Assembly (NCBI GenBank): GCA_964445695.1
Contig: CAYULF010000012.1
Coordinates: forward strand, 1 to 64,000
Length of the DNA stretch: 64,000 nt
From: JAUIKM01 sp964445695
GTDB lineage: Bacteria; Bacteroidota; Ignavibacteria; Kapaibacteriales; UBA7675
Reading direction: 5' to 3'
Part shown: positions 59,951-64,000 of the stretch, piece by piece
Numbering within the stretch: the first letter of the stretch is position 1
Layout of the letters: the number at the start of each line of letters is the position of its first letter
Program-made: the position numbers and the translations under genes
Notes under the pieces: generated by a model
What the model saw: only the letters and a program-made list of their open reading frames with translations
Told to the model about the DNA's origin: nothing
Databases searched by the model: none

Positions 59951-60766
59951 TCAGCGCCGGCTTTCAGCGAGCACGCGGTCCAGAGTTGCAGCCGTCAGTT
60001 CGATAGCCTGTGCCGCTTCGGAGTCGCGCGCCTGTTCAATCAGGGGCGCCTGACTGACGATCGACTGCCGAACCATGCGGTCGTAGGGCACAAATCCTAC
60101 GAGCGGAATGTGCAAATCTAAAAACTTCTCCGTCGCCAGATTGACCTTTTTCGCCACGTCGTCGGCATCGTCGCGATCGATGATATTATTTACCAGCAGG
60201 CCCAGCGCGCCTTCGCGCGAATGTGCCTTCAGGATTTTGATCAGCCCGTAGGCGTCGACGATCGAGGTCGGCTCGTCCGTCGCCACGACGATTGAAAGGT
60301 CGGCCAGGACGCAGAGCTGGATCGTTCCGTCCTGCGAGCCGGCGGCGTTGTCGATGACGACGACGTCGTAGCCGCTGCGGCCGAGCGCATCCAGCGTCTC
60401 GCGCAGTTGTGCCGGCGGCGCGTCCTTCGTCGAGCCGCCCGTTTTACCGGCCAGCAGATCCAGCGTGGGACTGAGCGAATGGAGCGCGGCTTCCAGTTTA
60501 ATGCGACCGCTGTAGACGTCATTTGCGCGTCCGCGCGGTTCCACACCGAACAAAATATGAGCGTTGGGATAGTCGAAATCGCCGTCCCAGAGCAGCACGC
60601 GGCGCTGTTTGAGCGCCAGAGCGAGCGCCAGATTAGCGGCGATCACACTTTTGCCGACGCCGCCCTTGCCGCTGGATACGGCAACGACAAATGGTCTTTC
60701 GATTCCGGCGCCGCCCGCACCGGGCGTTTGTTCGCGCAGCAGGATGTCTGCGGCCTGTTCGCTCAT
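59951..60766 (-). CDS. flhG: Flagellar number regulator FlhG (MinD-like ATPase)
   Basis: 271 residues from ATG 60766, which overlaps the flhF stop by four bases. The deviant Walker A SSGKGGVGKS (residues 32-41) and VVVIDNAAGSQDG and DPTS-type motifs are MinD/ParA-like. The first residues (MSEQAADILLREQ) match the amphipathic FlhG segment that stimulates FlhF GTPase in other bacteria (DQAxxL type). FlhG limits flagellar number and, with FlhF, sets polar placement. The C-terminal membrane-targeting helix is present in form (AIELTAATLDRVLAE). Confidence 0.95.
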   Translation of the reverse strand: MSEQAADILLREQTPGAGGAGIERPFVVAVSSGKGGVGKSVIAANLALALALKQRRVLLWDGDFDYPNAHILFGVEPRGRANDVYSGRIKLEAALHSLSPTLDLLAGKTGGSTKDAPPAQLRETLDALGRSGYDVVVIDNAAGSQDGTIQLCVLADLSIVVATDEPTSIVDAYGLIKILKAHSREGALGLLVNNIIDRDDADDVAKKVNLATEKFLDLHIPLVGFVPYDRMVRQSIVSQAPLIEQARDSEAAQAIELTAATLDRVLAESRR

Positions 60767-62073
60767 GACGCCACTCCCGCCGCTCTGGCTCCATTGCGCG
60801 CCGGTTCTGCGTGGAGAGGCAGCAGCATGTCGACCAGCGGCATGCGCGACGCGGGTTCGATGTCGTCGGGAATGGTCGGTCCGGTGCAGAAATACGCCAG
60901 CGGCATGGCAGGTCGCCCGGCGGCGGCCCGCGCATTCGAGAGCAGGGCGTTGAACACGGGCCCGATGGCGCTGCACTCGTCGACTTTGCTCAGGATCATG
61001 GCATTGGCGTTGAAGAACTCGCCGGTTTCAAAACCCGCGCGAATGCTGTATTCGGAGGCGCAGGCGTCCTGCACCAGCAGCACCTCGTCGGCCGCAGCCG
61101 CTTCCAGAAAAGTTCGTATTTCCAGTTGGCGGTTGCGGTCGTGCGGCCCGCAGCCGGCCGTGTCGACAAAAATAAAGTCGGGCTCGGTTGCACCGACAAC
61201 CGCCTGGCGCAGTTCCTGCGAACTGTAAACGAGTTCAAAGGGCAGGCCGGCGATGGCTGCAATTGTCTGTAGTTGTTCGACTCCGCCGATGCGATGTGTG
61301 TCGGCGGAAATGATGCGCACGTCGGCTTTGTGGACGTGGCGCGCCGCGATGGCCATTTTAGCCAGCGCAGATGTTTTTCCGCCTCCCGGCGCGCCGACGA
61401 CAACGATGACGCGACGTTGTTGTACGCCGTTGCCGCCGCCGTATTCCAGTCCATTGTGAATTTTGATGCGTCCGCCCAGCGACTTGCGCACAGCCGTCAA
61501 CAGCTCGTTGAGTTCGCCGCTTTTTACTTCGGCCATGGCCGACCCGATGACTTCCAGCGTGAGGTCTTCGCGCAGGCCGCTGTCCAGCAGGCGTTGGTAG
61601 AGGACGGAACTGTGGTCGTTCAAAGTAGCGGAGTGTTTGTAGCGGATGCCGCGCGTGATGTCCACCAGGCGTTCGCGAATGTCGGCGAGTTCGTCCTGCA
61701 GCGAGGCAAAGGCCGAGGCTTGTTTTAACAACAGATCCTGGCCGGAGTCATTGTCTTTGTCGTCAGTTGTTGCTTGTGGTCGGGATTTGACTGGTGTGCG
61801 CGGCAGGCGTTCCTTGCGGCTGATTTCGCGGACGTAGGTATCGGAATAACGTCGTGCCTGGAATGTGCTCGGGGCGGTGGCGGTGACTGTCTCGCGCGCT
61901 GCGTCGTTGTCGGAAGTATCCGCGGCGGCGGTGATCTCGAGCATCTCGCCCGGGTGCCCGTTGGCCTTCGGCAGGGAGCGTGTGGAGAGGATGACGGCTT
62001 CGTCGCCCAACTCGCGGCGCATCTGCTCCACCGCTTCTTTCATGCTTGCTGCGATATACTTCTTGATCTTCAT
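60763..62073 (-). CDS. flhF: Flagellar biosynthesis GTPase FlhF
   Basis: 436 residues from ATG 62073 (MKIKKYIAASMKEAVEQMRR, the usual family start); the frame continues 81 codons upstream without family similarity. A basic, flexible B domain (residues 10-150) is followed by the N-domain helices and SRP-type G domain: G1 VVVGAPGGGKTSALAKMA, ISADTHRIGGVEQLQT, G3 DTAGCGPHD, KVDE. The usual DTAGR Arg is Cys here. FlhF recruits the flagellar basal body to its site. It heads the operon; flhG starts in its stop codon. Confidence 0.95.
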   Translation of the reverse strand: MKIKKYIAASMKEAVEQMRRELGDEAVILSTRSLPKANGHPGEMLEITAAADTSDNDAARETVTATAPSTFQARRYSDTYVREISRKERLPRTPVKSRPQATTDDKDNDSGQDLLLKQASAFASLQDELADIRERLVDITRGIRYKHSATLNDHSSVLYQRLLDSGLREDLTLEVIGSAMAEVKSGELNELLTAVRKSLGGRIKIHNGLEYGGGNGVQQRRVIVVVGAPGGGKTSALAKMAIAARHVHKADVRIISADTHRIGGVEQLQTIAAIAGLPFELVYSSQELRQAVVGATEPDFIFVDTAGCGPHDRNRQLEIRTFLEAAAADEVLLVQDACASEYSIRAGFETGEFFNANAMILSKVDECSAIGPVFNALLSNARAAAGRPAMPLAYFCTGPTIPDDIEPASRMPLVDMLLPLHAEPARNGARAAGVAS

Positions 62074-62345
62074 GGAGCGGCCGACCTTCCCTGTGCTGTG
62101 CGCTACCGGCGTACTTCGCTTCCGGCACAGTATATAAAATAGTTGGATGCAAGCCGAATCAAAAATCCCTGCGGCGGAGGGGACGCAGGCGGCTCGTTCG
62201 AATTTTGGACAATTAGCGCGCTGCAGCCCGGAATTTTTACTAAATTTGTGCCTTTGCCTGTTGTCGCAGGCAGGCGCATGGTATTGCACCGCCTCCGACA
62301 TGGTATTTACGAGCATTCAACAACGACCACTGGTTTCAGAGCGCG

Positions 62346-63197
62346 ATGAAATTTGAAAACAAGCGGCAGTCGGCCGAGGCACACGAGGCGATTTCGACGC
62401 AGATCAGACGTGATATTGTCTCCATGCTGTTGGAGGCCGGTAGCGGTCACAGCGGCGGTCCGCTGGGGACGACCGATATCTATTCGGTTCTTTACTTCGG
62501 CGGTTTCATGAAGTACGACCCGTCCAACCCGGACTGGGAAGAACGCGATCGTTTTGTGCTGAGCGCCGGCCACATGGCTCCCGTTCTCTATGCCGCCCTG
62601 GCGAACGCCGGGATGTTTCCGCGGGAGGAACTCATGACCCTGCGCAAATACGGAACGCGTCTGCAGGGACACCCCGGTCGCGATATGGGGCTGCCGGGCA
62701 TCGAAACCTCCTCCGGTTCGCTGGGGCAGGGCATCTCGATTGCCGTCGGTATGGCCATGAGCGATCGACTGCTCGACAAAAACAAACGCCGCGTCTACTC
62801 GCTGACCGGCGATGGCGAGTTGCAGGAAGGTTCGGTCTGGGAAGCGGCCATGTCCGCCTCGAACTTCGGCCTGGACAATTTCTGCTGGATCATCGACAAC
62901 AACGACTGTCAGATCGACGGGCGTCTGCGCGACGTGATGAACGTCTATCCCATCGATGAAAAGTGCCGCTCCTTCGGCTTTGACACGATCGTCGTCGACG
63001 GCCACGATTTCAATCAGCTCTACGCGGCTTTTGACCGCTTCACGGAAAACTGGCAGAAGGGGACGGGCGTTCCCACCGCCATTGTGGCTGAAACGAAAAT
63101 GGGCAAAGGCGTCTCCTTTATGGAAGACCAATACGAATGGCATGGCAAACCGCCCAATGCCGATGAAGCCAAAATCGCCCTGTCGGAACTGGATTAA
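62346..63197 (+). CDS. Transketolase, N-terminal (TPP-binding) subunit
   Basis: 283 residues from ATG 62346. It covers the TPP-binding half only: SGHSGGPLGTTDIYSVLYF, VLSAGHMAPVLYAAL, GLPGIETSSGSLGQGISIAVGMA, the TPP motif GDGELQEGSVWEA...NFCWIIDNND, and a C-terminal GKGVSFMED segment. Split transketolases assemble N- and C-terminal subunits. The partner half begins at 63886, after an intervening lipoprotein gene. Reaction: transfer of two-carbon units in the pentose phosphate pathway. Confidence 0.94.
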   Translation: MKFENKRQSAEAHEAISTQIRRDIVSMLLEAGSGHSGGPLGTTDIYSVLYFGGFMKYDPSNPDWEERDRFVLSAGHMAPVLYAALANAGMFPREELMTLRKYGTRLQGHPGRDMGLPGIETSSGSLGQGISIAVGMAMSDRLLDKNKRRVYSLTGDGELQEGSVWEAAMSASNFGLDNFCWIIDNNDCQIDGRLRDVMNVYPIDEKCRSFGFDTIVVDGHDFNQLYAAFDRFTENWQKGTGVPTAIVAETKMGKGVSFMEDQYEWHGKPPNADEAKIALSELD

Positions 63198-63255
63198 TCC
63201 GCCGCCGGCCCTGCGCACTAGTGCAGAGTGTCGGCGCACATCGAATCATTGACCC

Positions 63256-63807
63256 ATGAAATGTAGCTTCAGGTTGTTAGCAGGCCGCCTCTGCATCTGT
63301 GCACTGCTGATACTGGCTGTTTCCTGTGGAAGCGAAGAAGGGGAACGCGCCCAGCAGACCCTTGAGCCGCTCTCCGTAGAGGATCTGCAGCAGCTGTTTC
63401 CTACGATCATTCCCGGCACGCGTACTACGCCGCACTCCGGCGGTCGTCAGACCAGTGAAGGGCGCGTGCTCATGAAAGCCTCCGGCGAATACATGTTTAA
63501 TGCCGGTGGTTACGTGCGCATTTCGGTCACCGACTTTACCGATCTGACCGATTATATGTTGCCGTACAAGTCGCAATACGACCTGTTCTCAAAGAGCTCG
63601 CAGGAAGGCTTCAGCACGATCAAGAACAACAACGGCATCGGCGTGGAGCAATGGGACCCGGGCGAACGCAGCGGCACCATTCGCTTTCTGGCGCTCGATC
63701 GTTTCGGCATCGTCATTGAGATAATGCGCATGCCGAGGGAGTCCGCTCTCGACGCTCGCGGCATTCTGGAGTCGCTCAATTTCAACGCGCTCAAGTTGAA
63801 AATCTGA
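63256..63807 (+). CDS. Putative lipoprotein of unknown function
   Basis: 183 residues from ATG 63256. A lipobox (LILAVSC, Cys near residue 24) follows a basic N-terminus, so it is a lipoprotein. The rest is a mixed alpha/beta domain (ISVTDFTDLTDYMLPYKSQYDLF, VEQWDPGERSGTIRFLALDRF GIVIEIMRM type strands). I do not recognise the family. It sits between the two halves of transketolase on the same strand, with about 60-80 bp on each side. Confidence 0.85.
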   Translation: MKCSFRLLAGRLCICALLILAVSCGSEEGERAQQTLEPLSVEDLQQLFPTIIPGTRTTPHSGGRQTSEGRVLMKASGEYMFNAGGYVRISVTDFTDLTDYMLPYKSQYDLFSKSSQEGFSTIKNNNGIGVEQWDPGERSGTIRFLALDRFGIVIEIMRMPRESALDARGILESLNFNALKLKI

Positions 63808-63885
63808 CGCCCGGATCAGTTCCGCACAAGGGCGTTGTACAACACGAAAAATTCTCTTAACACTTTAGATCTGGCTTAAACAGGC

Positions 63886-64000
63886 ATGCAAGAATTCAAG
63901 CTCCTCGGTGAAAAACCCACGCGCCACGGCTTTGGCGATGGTCTGGCCGAATTAGGCGAACGCAATCCCAACGTCGTTGTCCTCGGCGGCGACATTACCG
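63886..64000 (+). CDS. Transketolase, C-terminal (pyrimidine-binding) subunit, partial
   Basis: Only the first 38 codons are in the window, from ATG 63886 (MQEFKLLGEKPTRHGFGDGL). The NPNVVVLGGDIT motif is the start of the pyrimidine-binding half of transketolase, as in split enzymes. It complements the N-terminal subunit at 62346. The gene runs past the window end. Confidence 0.9.
   Translation, partial: MQEFKLLGEKPTRHGFGDGLAELGERNPNVVVLGGDIT

Noticed and set aside
1..64000. tRNA or rRNA genes
   Set aside because: I looked for typical T-loop and CCA-end patterns and saw none; a covariance-model search would be decisive.

Overview
The window looks like a chromosomal segment of a moderately GC-rich, flagellated bacterium of the Fibrobacterota-Chlorobiota-Bacteroidota (FCB) superphylum. 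Three proteins end in Por/type IX secretion (T9SS) C-terminal sorting domains, a PorV/PorQ-family outer-membrane protein sits beside one of them, and an SBBP-propeller giant surface protein is present. Flagellar control genes (flhF, flhG, fliA) argue against typical gliding Bacteroidota and suggest an Ignavibacteria- or Kapabacteria-like lineage. That placement is inference; no 16S or ribosomal protein gene is in the window. I saw no tRNA, rRNA, CRISPR array, transposase or prophage.

Layout. 1-6.7 kb (+): the end of a His/Asp-rich ABC permease, a DUF3299-like protein, an RsuA/RluB-type pseudouridine synthase, a small exported protein, a CtpA protease, a DUF3108 protein and a BadF-type sugar kinase. 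6.8-9.5 kb (-): fructosamine kinase and low-molecular-weight phosphatase (overlapping), then a LolC/E permease. 9.5-17.5 kb is an accessory, AT-richer stretch: an Nmad2 protein, an 1811-residue T9SS surface protein and a DUF1643 protein. 17.7-21.6 kb (-): three phenylacetate/beta-oxidation-type genes (two crotonases, a 3-hydroxyacyl-CoA dehydrogenase) run into a MATE exporter. 22.2-38.5 kb (-): an OmpA-family protein follows a 4691-residue surface giant built from an N-terminal seven-unit SBBP propeller, 35 Ig-like modules, ASH-type modules and a T9SS tail.

39.2-50.9 kb (-): an unknown helical-repeat protein, glycosyltransferase, ABC-F ATPase, DusB, and the conserved tilS-hpt-ftsH block. The tilS gene carries a roughly 490-residue Arg/Asp-repeat extension interrupted by a 100-N assembly gap. 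51-62 kb (-): one compact flagellar regulatory cluster (flhF, flhG, a small membrane coiled-coil protein, fliA, an HDOD protein, a GAF histidine kinase and a FimV/HubP-like AMIN-TPR-TM protein), followed by a T9SS propeller protein and PorV. 62.3-64 kb (+): split transketolase halves with a lipoprotein gene between them.

The most unusual points are the TilS fusion, the hierarchical internal duplication of the 35-module giant (a seven-module block of about 1.92 kb copied in tandem), the possible polar-landmark protein in the flhF operon, and the Nmad2/DUF1643 pair flanking a T9SS giant together with a degenerate interspersed repeat family.
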